Shown here piece by piece: positions 1-11,100 of a stretch of 64,000 nucleotides of DNA. Under the pieces are notes generated by a model that was not told where the DNA came from, made no database searches, and saw only the letters and a program-made list of their open reading frames with translations. Position numbers and translations under genes: made by a program. The stretch's first letter is position 1, and each line of letters begins with the position of its first letter. Source of the DNA: Cryoendolithus antarcticus (lineage: Eukaryota; Ascomycota; Dothideomycetes; Cladosporiales; Cladosporiaceae); contig NAJO01000001.1 of NCBI GenBank assembly GCA_002077065.1, positions 1,178,001 to 1,242,000 of the forward strand, written 5' to 3'.

Positions 1-386
1 ATATCGCTTAAGGCGATCGCACCGATGGCATTCGGGTACTCCTGGCTTGCAGCATCGGCGTCGAAACGTGGAAGTCTCTGACCAGACTCCTCGACGAGGT
101 CAAAGATGCATGGCGAGCCAGGGATGTAGATGTCCGCAAGGATGAGACGAACATGTTCAACGAGACCCTGCCCATCGCCTTTGGCGACATGATCGCCGGT
201 GCGTTGCGTGCCTAGGATTGACGGCGGCGCAGAAGGGTAATCATGTGGGAACTCGACTCGCAACGAGATCTCCGGATGAGATGGCAATGTCAAGGCATAT
301 ATAGCTTCGTCATCTGTAGACTCTAGAGTAGCCTCGCCATATATCGAGTTGATTGAAGTGATTTCATCCAGAAGGTCCTCGGACAT
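1..386 (-). CDS. RWD-domain protein, IMPACT/Yih1-like (3' end cut off by window)
   Basis: The frame is open from an ATG at 386 down to base 1, giving 128 codons without a stop, so the C-terminus lies outside the window. The start MSEDLLDEITSINSIYGEA is the typical opening of an RWD domain. It is followed by SLRVEFPHDYPSAPPSIL, the conserved YPxxPP turn of RWD folds, and then PGSPCIFDLVEE. This order matches the N-terminal half of the IMPACT/Yih1 family (RWD then UPF0029). Those proteins bind Gcn1 and dampen activation of the Gcn2 kinase in amino-acid starvation. The UPF0029 half cannot be seen, so another RWD protein remains possible. It diverges from PRP45 with 269 bp between the two start codons. 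Confidence 0.72.
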   Translation of the reverse strand, partial: MSEDLLDEITSINSIYGEATLESTDDEAIYALTLPSHPEISLRVEFPHDYPSAPPSILGTQRTGDHVAKGDGQGLVEHVRLILADIYIPGSPCIFDLVEESGQRLPRFDADAASQEYPNAIGAIALSD

Positions 387-655
387 GTCGTGAGATGCAC
401 TGCAACGCGGCCATGCTAGGTACAGTGGGTGCTCATGACGGCGCCTTCACTGACTGGCTAACCAAAGTTGCCGAGTAGTGAAGAGTATCTCTGTGACACA
501 ACTACAGTACGTGAAGTGACCACAAGAGGGCTTGGCAAGCAAGGGATGCCCGATCCGGACTATCCGACTTCTTTACGAGTCAAGAACGAAGATTGCTCGG
601 TCGAGTGTACCGATCTCATTCACACTACTCATCTGTGCCTACGCCTGTACTCAGC

Positions 656-2413
656 ATGGCGACTCGACTCTCCCTCAGTAGTGCTCTACCGAAGCCGAAG
701 TACAGCGGCGAAGAGGAAGCGCTGCCACGTCATACACAACAGAAAGGACCGCGGGTAGTTCATGCTCGTGAAGTCGAAAGCTCAGCACTAGTCGTGAAGC
801 GCTCTGGACCACCTGCCTATGGACAGCGAGCATCATGGCGACCGCGGAGTGCGGAGGACTTCGGCGACGGAGGCGCATTTCCGGAAGTGCCTATTGCACA
901 GTACCCGTTGGATATGGGCAGGAAAGGTGGTGCGAGTAGCTCAAATGCACTGGCTATGCAGGTGAACAATGAGGGCAAAGTCAAGTATGATGCGATAGCA
1001 CGGAGAGGGCACGATGATAAGCGCATCATACACGCCAGCTTCAAGGACTTGATCCCCTTGAGGCAGCGAGCAGATGTGGGTGAGATCAGTCTCGCTAAGC
1101 CGAGCGAGGAGGACGTGCAGGAGGCGAAGGAGCGGACGCAGAAGGCGCTGTCAGGTCTGGTGGCTGGAGCACTGGCTGCTCAGAAGCCGAAGAATGTCAA
1201 GGGGACTACGAGGCCTGAGCCAACATTCGTGCGGTACACGCCAACGAATCAGATGGGTGACAACAGCAAGCAGCAGGATCGGATCATGAAGATTGTGCAA
1301 AGGCAGCAGGACCCGATGGAGCCGCCGAAGCACAAGATTAAGAAGATCCCCAGAGGACCCCCCAGTCCACCTCCGCCTGTGATGCACTCGCCTCCGCGCA
1401 AGTTGACTGCGGAGGATCAGGAGGCTTGGAGGATTCCGCCGCCAGTGTCGAACTGGAAGAATCCGAAGGGTTACACTGTACCACTAGACAAGCGATTGGC
1501 TGCAGATGGGAGAGGTCTGCAGGACGTCACAATCAACGACAAGTTTGCTCAGTTTGCTGAAGCATTGCACACTGCCGATCGGCATGCTCGAGAAGAAGTC
1601 ACGCAACGGCAGCGTATGCAACAGCGCCTTGCTGAGAAGGAGAAAGAGCAAAAGGAGGCAGCCCTCCGAGCAGCCGCACAGAAAGCACGCGAAGACCGTG
1701 CCGCAGCCATGTCCTCCAGCAGACCCGGCGGACGCTCCCGCAGCGTGTCCTCGGCATCATCTCGCTCCTCCTATACCTCTGACTCTCGCTCTCGGTCACG
1801 CTCCCACAGCGCCTCAAGACGTCGGTCCTCAGCCCAAGACGACGTCCGCGAGCGTGAACGCCTCCGCATCGAGAAGCGTGCCCAAGAAAAGCGACAAATG
1901 CAGCAAAAGAACATGGGCCACGAACGCCGAATGCAAATGCTCGCTCGCGACCAAAATCGCGACGTCTCCGAGAAAGTCGCGCTCGGTCTAGCCAAACCCA
2001 CGCAAAACAAAGAAGCCATGTACGACTCCCGTCTCTTCAACCAGTCCTCCGGTTTCAACGCTGGCATAAATGAAGACAACGCTTACGACAAGCCCTTATT
2101 TGCTGAGCGAGACGCACTGAACAGTATCTACCGGCCTTCTGTGGGTAACGATGATGACGAGGACGGAGGCGAAACGTTAGAGGGTATTGTGGGGGCGAAG
2201 AGGTTTGAGAGTTTGGGGAAGGCGCCTAAGGAGGGGTTCAAGGGGACTGATACGCAGGAGCAGAGGAGTGGGCCGGTGGTATTCGAGAGGGATAGGGGGG
2301 ATTTGCCGGATGTGGAGGCGTTGATTCGGGAGGCTGAGAAGGGCGTGAAGAGGGCGGCTGAGGATGGTGATGGCGGAGGTGGTGGGAAGAGGAAGAAAGT
2401 GGATGACGAGTAG
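656..2413 (+). CDS. prp45: SNW/SKIP-domain pre-mRNA-processing protein 45
   Basis: 585 residues in one exon. The SKIP/SNW domain includes PEPTFVRYTP, the proline-rich PPRGPPSPPPP-like stretch and the signature SNWKNPKG at about residues 264-271, followed by PLDKRLAADGRGL. This family (yeast Prp45, human SKIP/SNW1) joins the NTC-related part of the activated spliceosome and works with Prp22 in the second splicing step. It also has transcription co-regulator roles. Downstream are an RS-rich segment near residues 352-391 and a charged KR-rich tail that looks like a nuclear signal. The frame is open further upstream to 593, but the first residues there are unlike the family. The ATG at 656 (MATRLSLSSALPKPKY) is preferred. 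Confidence 0.95.
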   Translation: MATRLSLSSALPKPKYSGEEEALPRHTQQKGPRVVHAREVESSALVVKRSGPPAYGQRASWRPRSAEDFGDGGAFPEVPIAQYPLDMGRKGGASSSNALAMQVNNEGKVKYDAIARRGHDDKRIIHASFKDLIPLRQRADVGEISLAKPSEEDVQEAKERTQKALSGLVAGALAAQKPKNVKGTTRPEPTFVRYTPTNQMGDNSKQQDRIMKIVQRQQDPMEPPKHKIKKIPRGPPSPPPPVMHSPPRKLTAEDQEAWRIPPPVSNWKNPKGYTVPLDKRLAADGRGLQDVTINDKFAQFAEALHTADRHAREEVTQRQRMQQRLAEKEKEQKEAALRAAAQKAREDRAAAMSSSRPGGRSRSVSSASSRSSYTSDSRSRSRSHSASRRRSSAQDDVRERERLRIEKRAQEKRQMQQKNMGHERRMQMLARDQNRDVSEKVALGLAKPTQNKEAMYDSRLFNQSSGFNAGINEDNAYDKPLFAERDALNSIYRPSVGNDDDEDGGETLEGIVGAKRFESLGKAPKEGFKGTDTQEQRSGPVVFERDRGDLPDVEALIREAEKGVKRAAEDGDGGGGGKRKKVDDE

Positions 2414-2681
2414 TGAAGTGCTCTGCAATGGCGAGCGTAAATGTGGAAGTCTCGATAGTGAAGGGCATAGAGACCTGGCAAAGCACGAATGGGCATTCAC
2501 TATGACTCCATCTATCACTAGAGGAAGGCGCACCCAGTGCACACACTCGCTCCTACTTCCACCACCTCTTACACTCACGTCACACCCTCCGCAGGATCCC
2601 ATTCGAACCCTCGAGCACCGCATCCAAAGCCGACTCGACAGTCCGCAGATCGTCGAAATCATCAAGACCATCGTCATCACC

Positions 2682-4100
2682 ATGCCGAACTTACAATCGT
2701 CTGAGCCTTATCAGCCGCTCGCGACACAAGACTCGATGACCTCGTCATCAAGCGCGAACTCAGATATGCAGCCTCCGGTACCATTTCAGCCTCACGGTGG
2801 CATGCCGGTAGCTTCCTTATCATCTTCCGCGAACTCTAACATACAGCCCGCGGCACCATACCAGCCGTACGGTGGCATGGGCTTACCTTCATCTTCGACG
2901 GCGAGTGCCTTCTCTAGCTTGCCCCCGAATTTACGACCGCCGATGCCATATCAGCCCTTCGCCGCGCCGTCGATGACAAGCCCAACACCGACGCAGGATT
3001 CAGTGACTTCAGGTGCAATGCAGCCACCGGTGTCGTATGATCCCTTCGGCCACGCATATGCAACCGCAATTGCGTCGCCCACGAGAGACGGTCAGCGCGG
3101 CACCAGTAGCGACATACAGATGCCAGCGCCGTACCGGCCGATCGGACGACGGGCAGCTGGGTCTTCGAGACATAGACTTGGCGATAATGCTTCGTCGTCC
3201 ATACTTCCATATCCGACCGAATTCGCGACAGCCACCAGATCCAAGTTAAGCGATGGCACCAGGACTGTGCCAACATCAGTAAAAACACCGATGTCCCTTC
3301 CCCTCTTCAGCTTTCCAGACTGGCCGCCGCTTCTGGTCTTTCTCATGATGGCCTTCATGTTCCTCCTTTCCCTCCTAGCCATAGTTCTCTACTTCGCCAC
3401 CTTTCCGCCGCATAATGGTTGGGTCAGACGTTTCTTCCGCCACAACGGCCGACAGAAGATGGGAGACGACTACGTCCGACTCAATGAAGATGATAGCGAC
3501 GAAGGAAGTGAATCTGAAGACCTAGTCATGCGTGGGAACGGGGATATGCGGCATCTTGATTACCTCCGCCAGAAGGCTGAGAAGCGCCGCACGGAGAAGC
3601 AAAAGTGGGTCTCCGAAGTTGTGGCTGCTGAGGAGAAGCAAGTCGGCTTGGGTATCGCATCTGCCTCTGGCACAGGCTGTCACCCTGGACAGCTGCTTCG
3701 CCAGCGTCGCCGCAGGTCTCTCGATCTGCGCTTCCTGATGCCGGAGAAGCTGATGGAGAGCATCGAACAGATCAAGGACGCGGCTGTGTCCGCTCCGCTA
3801 CCGCCTGCTCGCAGCTTCGACTCGTCGCCGTCGTCTTCAAGTCTGTCGAGAAACAATAGCGAAGAGGATCTGGAGACCGGAATGCATACATCTCTGCTGC
3901 TATCGTCGTATGGCCAGGAGCCGAAAGGTGGGCAGAAAGAAGGGTATGGCTTTGCGGCTTGGTTCGAGACTGTGAATGCCGGTATCGAATACGCTGCTGC
4001 GAAGCTTGCGAGGGCATCGCATGATCATGTCGTTGCGCCGGAGGAGGGCCTGTTGTTGCCGGTGCGAGATGGCGAGAGAGAAGTCATGGCGGATAGCTGA
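2682..4100 (+). CDS. Proline-rich repeat protein with one transmembrane segment, unknown function
   Basis: 472 residues. I do not recognise the family. The first about 190 residues are disordered and hold five or six degenerate copies of a unit around (M/I)QPPxPYxPxG, for example MQPPVPFQPHGGM, IQPAAPYQPYGGM, RPPMPYQPF and MQPPVSYDPFG. Near residues 210-235 is one hydrophobic span (LLVFLMMAFMFLLSLLAIVL) followed by basic residues, which suggests a cytosolic C-terminal side. The C-terminal half is charged and includes acidic NEDDSDEGSESEDL and serine-rich patches that could be phosphorylated. The frame is open back to 2364 inside PRP45. The ATG at 2682 avoids that overlap and fits better. No signal peptide is seen. 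Confidence 0.65.
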   Translation: MPNLQSSEPYQPLATQDSMTSSSSANSDMQPPVPFQPHGGMPVASLSSSANSNIQPAAPYQPYGGMGLPSSSTASAFSSLPPNLRPPMPYQPFAAPSMTSPTPTQDSVTSGAMQPPVSYDPFGHAYATAIASPTRDGQRGTSSDIQMPAPYRPIGRRAAGSSRHRLGDNASSSILPYPTEFATATRSKLSDGTRTVPTSVKTPMSLPLFSFPDWPPLLVFLMMAFMFLLSLLAIVLYFATFPPHNGWVRRFFRHNGRQKMGDDYVRLNEDDSDEGSESEDLVMRGNGDMRHLDYLRQKAEKRRTEKQKWVSEVVAAEEKQVGLGIASASGTGCHPGQLLRQRRRRSLDLRFLMPEKLMESIEQIKDAAVSAPLPPARSFDSSPSSSSLSRNNSEEDLETGMHTSLLLSSYGQEPKGGQKEGYGFAAWFETVNAGIEYAAAKLARASHDHVVAPEEGLLLPVRDGEREVMADS

Positions 4101-4233
4101 CCAAGGCGACCTGGCTTCTAGCTCTGGTTTTGATCGGCAGTCGTATCTCGTCAGCGGCGTAGTATCATCCTAACCTGAAGTTTTCTTTCTTCTCTCATAG
4201 TTTGTGGTACAATCCCACATTCGAATCCCTCAT

Positions 4234-4740
4234 TTACGACCGCCCAATCTGCTCCACAACCCTCCTCACCTCCGCTCTCTCCTCCTCCCCAACTCCCCAA
4301 GAATCCAAAATCCCCTCCCTCCGAAACAACACCGCAGTCTCCACCGCCGTCGGCTTCCCAATCCTCACCCCCGCCCCGGCCTGCACCAGCACCCCAACAA
4401 CCTCCTCATACCCCTTGAACACCGCGCCAGCCAAGATGCTCTGCCCCCGATCATTCACAGCATCCACATCCGCTCCTTTCGCTATCAGCATTTCCACGGT
4501 AGACATGTGGTTATGATAAGAGGCGAGCATTAGGAGCGTGTCGCCAGAGGAGTTCGTGAGGTTTGGCGGAATGCCGGCGGTGATATATTGGGTTAGGAGG
4601 GCGGTGTCGCCGTTGCGGGCGAGGTTGAAGAGTTTGGTCGCGAGGTCTAGGGCTTCTGGGGGGAGGGTCGGGCGGGGTCCGGGGCTGAAGGTGCTAGTAG
4701 GAGGGGAAGTAGGAGGGGTGGTGGCTTGAGGAAGGCCCAT
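4234..4740 (-). CDS. Small ankyrin-repeat protein
   Basis: 168 residues, one exon, ATG at 4740. After a proline/threonine-rich leader of about 30 residues come three ankyrin-type repeats: the first around ALDLATKLFNLARNGDTALL, the second with GDTLLMLASYHNHMSTVEML, and the third with GQSILAGAVFKGYEEVVGVL. Each shows the xTxLxxAxxxGxxxxVxxLL pattern and a GADVxAxN-type turn between repeats. It is probably a soluble adaptor. Short ankyrin proteins of this size are common and poorly characterised in ascomycetes, so no specific partner can be named. It is convergent with the membrane-protein gene, with 133 bp between the stops. Confidence 0.85.
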   Translation of the reverse strand: MGLPQATTPPTSPPTSTFSPGPRPTLPPEALDLATKLFNLARNGDTALLTQYITAGIPPNLTNSSGDTLLMLASYHNHMSTVEMLIAKGADVDAVNDRGQSILAGAVFKGYEEVVGVLVQAGAGVRIGKPTAVETAVLFRREGILDSWGVGEEERAEVRRVVEQIGRS

Positions 4741-5182
4741 GTTGAAATATGCTGAGTCTCGGAACGTGAATGAAAAAGTTATTGCGATTGTAACGAAGGT
4801 TTCTATAGTGATTATGCTATTCTACTGTATGGATCGAGGTAGAGTGGCGAACTCAGTGACGTTGATCTTGCGAGAGACGTCGGATTCGACATCAATTTAT
4901 TTGGTACTGTTGTGTAAAGATGTACACATATAGTATCATAGATGGAAGTAATACGCAGTATACGAAGGAGCAAAGACGTAGACAAAACTCAATCAGGTGA
5001 AGTATAGAGCACAATGCTTTGCGCTGCTACAGACATGCTAATCGTAACTCATCAAGTTGGGTATACCTGTTCTCGCCACCGCATCTTTCCGCCATCACCT
5101 TGCACTCCACACGGATGCCAATGGCTCTATCACCTGCCAGCGATCCGCCATCCCCTGGCAGCTGGTGCAGGGCTGTCCGCTC
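4741..5182. other. Intergenic, 442 bp
   Basis: This lies between the start of the ankyrin gene and the stop of the next minus-strand gene. It is somewhat AT-richer near 4740-4990 and would hold the ankyrin promoter and the 3' end of the next gene. No ORF or motif worth naming was found. Confidence 0.6.
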
Positions 5183-6538
5183 TCATCGCGCCAGCCCGAC
5201 CTCGGCGCTCACCTCATTTTCCTTCTGCAACTTCATCGGCGCACCACTGGGTGCATAGCTCTTCGGTACAGGCGGCAAATTCAGTGGAAGCTCGCGCTCA
5301 CTGGCACCGCGAGGAACCAGCTTGGGTCGCTGCGACGATGTACTCGGGCGGCTTGGCACATAGACCTCTGGCTTAGCTGCTTTTGACTTGACGAGAGACT
5401 GAGTCGAGTACTTCGCCTCCACGAGACTGGCCGAGATACCCTTGTAAGCATTCACAGTGGCGCGGTCGGTTCGACCCATGCCCATGGCTGAGCCGAGCTT
5501 CTTGAACCCCTTTCTGGTAGGCACAAGAGGCGAGATCAAGTGGTCGTGCATCTGACTCCGGAGCGGGTACGGGTCGTCGTAGCTAAGGAACTCCCTCCAG
5601 CTCTGACCTTTGATTGGAGCAGGCTTGGCGGGTTTCTCTGCCTTGGCCGGTTTCCCTGATTTGGCAGGTAGCTTGCGTCTTGTAGGTACGACTGGCGAGA
5701 ACATGTGATCCTTGATCTGCGTCTTCAGTGGGTATGGATCATCGTAGGTGAGGAACTCTCTCCAGCTCTGGCCTTTGGTAACGTCAGGAGCAGTGGCGCG
5801 CACTGGTTCTGTAGGTGCGAACGAAGTCTGCTCGCGAAGCTTGAGGTCCAAGACTTGCGAAGCTCCATCGGTCGATGTGGCTGGGGTCGACGGTATCGAA
5901 CTAATCGATCTGCCCTCGCTCGACATGCGTGGCGTCGATGGGAAGCTATCATTGTGAAGACTGTCCTCGATAGATTGAGATCGCTGCGATTCCTCTTCTG
6001 CGAATGGGAAGCCACGAGACGATGAGCTTGGTGTGCTGCGATGAGTCCTCGGGCTCGCTGGTATGTTGACGAGCTTGGGAGATGCCTGGGAGTCTTCTCT
6101 GCCCATTGGCCGCATGATCACAGCTTGAGCGCGGTAGAGCTGTCTCTCCGTCCGTGGTGTCTCGGTAGTAGGCGTCTTTGGAATGAATAGGGACAGTCTA
6201 GCAGGTACTGCTACAGCTTCAACGATCTCGCCACTGGAAGCAGAGCAGATGCTGTATGAGTCGCTGTCGGCGGGAGTCGAGACACCCTCTTCGTCCGAGT
6301 CGTAGCCACGCCACTGGAGCTGCTTTTCCAGCGGATCACCGCCCTCAATCGGGCCATCCTTGCGTGCAGAAGGACTCGTCTCGCCCTTGCTGATGCTGAG
6401 CAATTCGAGCGAGCGCCTGGCACTAACCACCTGCTTCTGCGTAGCACGCAAGATCTCGTTCTGATTCTCCATACTTGCAATAGTAGGCACAGTAGGATTG
6501 ATCAAAAAGTCGTCCATATCGCGTTTGACGGTGAACAT
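5183..6538 (-). CDS. Disordered protein with a tandem KGQSWREFL...VPTR motif, unknown function
   Basis: 451 residues from the ATG at 6538. An in-frame GTG at 6556 is ignored. The family is not recognised. The protein opens with FTVKRDMDDFLINPTVPTIA, which looks conserved, and then a long Ser/Pro/Thr-rich region. About two thirds along, a 33-residue block occurs twice, separated by a Lys/Pro/Ala linker (repeated AKxxKP). Both copies read KGQSWREFLxYDDPYPL, then a QxxDHxxSP core, then VPTR. They differ mainly by conservative changes (T/S, K/R, I/M). The strict conservation inside otherwise loose sequence suggests a linear binding motif. The tail is basic and proline-rich. No membrane segment or signal peptide is visible. 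Confidence 0.7.
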   Translation of the reverse strand: MFTVKRDMDDFLINPTVPTIASMENQNEILRATQKQVVSARRSLELLSISKGETSPSARKDGPIEGGDPLEKQLQWRGYDSDEEGVSTPADSDSYSICSASSGEIVEAVAVPARLSLFIPKTPTTETPRTERQLYRAQAVIMRPMGREDSQASPKLVNIPASPRTHRSTPSSSSRGFPFAEEESQRSQSIEDSLHNDSFPSTPRMSSEGRSISSIPSTPATSTDGASQVLDLKLREQTSFAPTEPVRATAPDVTKGQSWREFLTYDDPYPLKTQIKDHMFSPVVPTRRKLPAKSGKPAKAEKPAKPAPIKGQSWREFLSYDDPYPLRSQMHDHLISPLVPTRKGFKKLGSAMGMGRTDRATVNAYKGISASLVEAKYSTQSLVKSKAAKPEVYVPSRPSTSSQRPKLVPRGASERELPLNLPPVPKSYAPSGAPMKLQKENEVSAEVGLAR

Positions 6539-8199
6539 CTTCGCAAGTCTCCACACGCGCGAACCGCGTGCTTCTAAACCATTTCCCGTCTCGCGTGGTT
6601 CTACACGGGGGTCTTCAAATCACTATAAAGTGCATGGGTAAGCTACCGGAGGAGAGGGACGCACGGGGAAGTAGAAAGGGTCAATATGGTAGACGAGGGT
6701 GTGCGGGTGCGAGAAGTAGTTGAGGCAGATGGTTGGCTCCTTCCAATGCTACTTTGCAATGGTTGGCTTCCTGCCTCCGCTGCAGATCGGGCCGTGTGCG
6801 AAAGCTGCGCGGAAGGATGCAGGTGGAAAGTTAGTTCGCGAGGTTCCGCAGGAGGATCTGCGGCTGGGGGTTGTAGCAGATTGGCGAAGGTTCCGACGGT
6901 GGAAGTATTGAATTTGAGCATGGCGACCCTGGTAGCGATGGGTTTCATGGTGAGTCGTACTCGTCTCGAATCCTCGCGTCCATATCTCGAACGTGACCTG
7001 CATTCTGTAAAGTCCACTGCATAAGTGGTATGCCCTCAGCGAGTCGCCACAACACCACCAACACGCTCCGCTCCATCCTGCGCTCAGAACAGGAAGGTGC
7101 TGATCCAACCACACGCGCGCAAGTCATGGTCGCACGCGCGCCTCGCATCAGCGAATCGCTCGCGCAGTGCATGCTGCCGCATTCTCGTCACGAGGCACCT
7201 TACAACGACTCAGACAAGCTTTCGTAAATTCACCCCAAGAGTTCACCCAGAGTTTCTAACGGCCGGCAATGCCACGTCCAAAGGCTAGTACAATCGACCT
7301 CGTCAACCCATCCACTTCACTACCACACCGTACCACACTCCGTTTTCCGCATACCTCTTCCCTCTCCACACCCGCAGTCAGCACGCACGCAGATCACGCG
7401 GTGCACAGGCTGGACCCTCACAGCCCGTGGCGATATGGCCATGTCCACCCGCCAGACCGTTTCTGACCCGGAGCCGGCTGAAGAAAGAGGCTCTGTCCGC
7501 AGCGTTTCATCCGCAGATAGAGTGCGGAGCAGCGTTGTGTGGAGACTAGCCTCGGCGGCAGTAGCGCAAGCGCATCTCAGGCTGATGAGATCGGCGTGGG
7601 GAAATGTCGGGTTGTGCAGCGCTTGGCGTGGGCCATGGAGAGAGAAGGGTAGATGCTGTGTAGATTAACCGGCTACTTTGTCGAGTTGGTATGCATGTGG
7701 GAACTGCCGGATTGGATCCTATGGCAGCTACGGGGTCGAACACCAGTCTGGACCCAAGGTCGCCGGCTCGAAAACGCACGACCCCGGGCGTAGAACTCGA
7801 GCAAGATCTCGTCACAGTCGCGCAGAAATCGGCAGATGCAAACGCTACTCCTCACAGAAGCAATACAAACGCTGCAACTCGTGTCGACATGTGGAAGCAC
7901 GCCGATCCGAGGCTTGAAAGTGCAGATGTCTCCCCCCGATACTTCTCCTGTAACGAGCGGCGCCGTCAAACACTTCTGTCGTGCTACGATACGGTACACT
8001 CCAGTCACACCCGTGACCGTGGCACTGATGCATGATGATGGTGGTGGTAACACAACAGCTACTCGTGCGAGACTCGTGTTGTGTTGATGGACATTTAGTG
8101 CGAATGACCGCGTCACTCTACTCCAAGACAACGCTCTAAACAGCACTGCGCGTGTCCTCCGTCCCTTTCGCACGCAGCTCAGTCCACCCCGCCAGTGCT
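6539..8199. other. Intergenic, 1.66 kb, no convincing gene
   Basis: Both neighbours are on the minus strand, so this stretch is the promoter of the 5183-6538 gene plus the region beyond the 3' end of XRN1. Two weak candidates exist. A minus-strand ORF from an ATG near 6945 down to 6643 (about 100 residues, MKPIATRVAMLKFN) has a CACC before its ATG. A plus-strand ORF at 7030-7227 has 65 residues. Neither shows a domain or clear splice sites, so I do not call them as genes. Confidence 0.5.
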
Positions 8200-11100
8200 T
8201 CATCCCTCAACAGTAGCCTCTCCCCTTCCCCTCCCACCTCTACCCCTTCCTCTACCCCGCGCAGCACCTCCTCCCCCCCTTCCACCCTCTCCGAGCCCAG
8301 CAGGCGGCGGCGCGTTGTTATAACTCTGCGGCTTGAACGCCGTGTTATTCCTCACCACCCCCTCAGTAGGATCACTGTTATCCACCATCGTGTACCCGCC
8401 GCGATTTCCTCCGCGGCCGCGAGGCGCAAACCCATTACTGGGAGGCGCACCGTTGTTGAGCGGCTGCTGTTGCGGTGCTGTGGTAGAGCCAAGCCCACCG
8501 CGGCCGCGAGGCACGAAACCATTGCCGCGTGGCGCGTTGCCGTTCATGGGCGGCGGACCGCTGCCGCCACCTCGAGGCACGTGGTGGCCGTTCATACCTA
8601 CGCCTGCCACGGCGCCACGGAAAGAGCCGCGGAGTGGTCCAGGGGCAGCGGCAGGTCTCAATTGCGCGCCTGGTGGTCCGTAGCCGTTACTACCTCCTCT
8701 CGCACCTCCCGCGCCTCTGAGCGGCAAAGACTGCTGCACGGGCTGTCTTGCGGCTGCCGCAGCGGAGAGGGAGAGGACCTGCCGCTCACTGAGGTTCAGC
8801 ACAGCGTCTGACGGAACTGTACTGCCGCGGAAGGGCGAGCAGCGCTCGTTGAGTGTAGTGCCACCCATGAACGTGAAGTCGAAGACTACGTCGAGCAGCA
8901 TTGCGCGAGGAGTGCGTGTCAGTCCAACGACAGTGCCGCGCATGGCGATGGGGACTTTGCCCGAATCGAGCACGTAGACAACACGGTCGCCGATCGTGAA
9001 GCGCTGGCCTGCGGTGCGCTGTTCGGCGTCCTGGGGCTTGAGCAGGGCAGAGCGAGGTATGTTGTTGATCTTCTTGCCAGTGATTTGGCCTGCTGCATTG
9101 TTATTCTTGTCTGCTGCGGCTTCGATGAGTTTGACGGTCGTCTCATCGAGCTGCTCAGCTTCGAGGGGTACCCGGTCGAAGCCCTTGGTCTCATTAGATT
9201 TGAGCCAGGCACCAATCTCTTTCATCTTCTGCTTGGCTACCTGAGGATCGGAGTAGAACGTCGTGTCTTCCCAGCCGTCGCCTTGCGGGTTTGCGGCGAT
9301 AGTAGCGATGAACTCAGGGAACTTGGTCATGTAGGCTGCGAGCAAGTCGATGGCTTTGCGGGAATACTCCCAGCCTGAGTTGCCCTTCCGACTGTAGCCC
9401 AGGACCTTCAACTTCTTAGCCTCGAACTTGAGATTCAGACCCAAATTCAAGCGTAGGCCAGAGGAGTTGACGTTGAAAGCCGACGTCAACTTCGACAGAA
9501 CGAGAGGATGCAAGTGCAACATCTTCGTCACCTGGTAGCTGGGGTAGTACGGGTCGCGGCCCTCAGACTGCTGGGCGATGCTGTGACCAAACTCCTGTTC
9601 GCGGACCGTAAGCGTGCTGACCCAGACCTCTGCTTTCTCGCCATCGGCGCTGTGGCCAGTAACCTCCAGCGGACGACCGTAGGCCATGTCACCGAGGAAG
9701 AAAGCCTTGGTGCCGATCGCGAACTCTTCGCTCATGGGTAGAGCCTCCTTCTCCAAGAAGCGCTGATCTTCGGATATGACCTCGCCGACGACGGTTTGCG
9801 TCGCGTAGTCCGGCTCCACGCCAGGGATCGGCGCGTACTGCTTAATCGTCGCTCCAGACTCCGTCTTACGTAGTCCGACAAGAGGCTCGACCTGGATCAA
9901 ACTCTCGACAGAACCGATGATCATGCCCAACCGCTTAGAGTAGGTAGACTCGATTCTGTTCGCCTTCCTCTTGAAGTCGGACATGTTGTGCGGCTGGTGC
10001 GGAATTTGTTGCACGTTCGCTCCAGTCGCAGGCTGGGAGGAGTCCACCAAGGTGTATGTAAACATCTCGTCGGTGACGCTGATCACCTTGACCTCTTGCA
10101 CGAAAGGGTAGTTGACGTGCACGGCTTTGCCCAAATAATTGTGTGCTGTTGTAGCAGTGTTCTTCTCCTCGCCTTCGAGCAGAGTGACAACCATACTCTC
10201 GTTCCTGCTCTCCGATTGGAAGATCGACACGCCGTGGAAGCCGAGCTGCCCAGCGTGGGGCAGTGTGTGCAGTGACGGGAAGCCAGCCAAAGCACTCGCT
10301 CCCAGCTTCACTCCTTCGATCAACCCAACATACACATCGAGCCCGTCCATAGTCGGTAGCTCGAAGATGTTCTCGATGCACTTGCAGTGATCCAGATCAG
10401 GAAAGACGCCAGGCAAACTGCTCGGGTATGTGAAGTCGGTGTTCTTGTCGTACACGAACTTCATCGTCGTGCCGAAGCTGTTGCGGATCTTCTCGTCTTC
10501 GGTCAGAAACGGATCCTTTGTTGCCATTGCGGGTAGCAGACGCGTCTCATCGATGAATGGAATCTTGACCACGGCCTCCCATTCCTGCTTCTTTCCGTTC
10601 ATGTCCAATTCGAAGTCGCGTGGGTAGAAGTCGATGATTGGACTCTTGGGATTCGTCATGAGGTCGTGATACACTGTTGGTACAATGCTCTTACTGCGAT
10701 CCGGCAGCACACCCATCAGCTGTTGAAAGGGTCTGAAGGGCTGACCGTGCGTAAAGTTCATGTCAGCACCTAAGCCGTGCTTGACATCGCTGATCATGGG
10801 CGAGTAGTGGTATCTGTAGTACCACGGCCAGCTGGCCACACCGCGATAGTAGTAGTACAGCACCCACTGCAGGCCCTGTACGTAGTTCTCGGTGAGCTTC
10901 GTGAGCTCTGCCTGATTGCTCAGGTCCCACTCGTACTTCTCCTGGTAGTATTTGTTCTTCCATTCCTGGAACTTGGCCTCGTACTTCACGGCCGCCTTGC
11001 CTTGCGCTTCTTCGGCAGAGACGTCCACAATCTGCGCTTTGTCATACTGCTTGAACACGCGCAGTAGTGCATTCTGCGCTTCTGGGTCTTCATCATCTTC

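Noticed and set aside
2364..2681. N-terminal extension of the proline-repeat membrane protein
   Set aside because: It would overlap the end of PRP45, and its sequence is unlike the rest. The ATG at 2682 is simpler.
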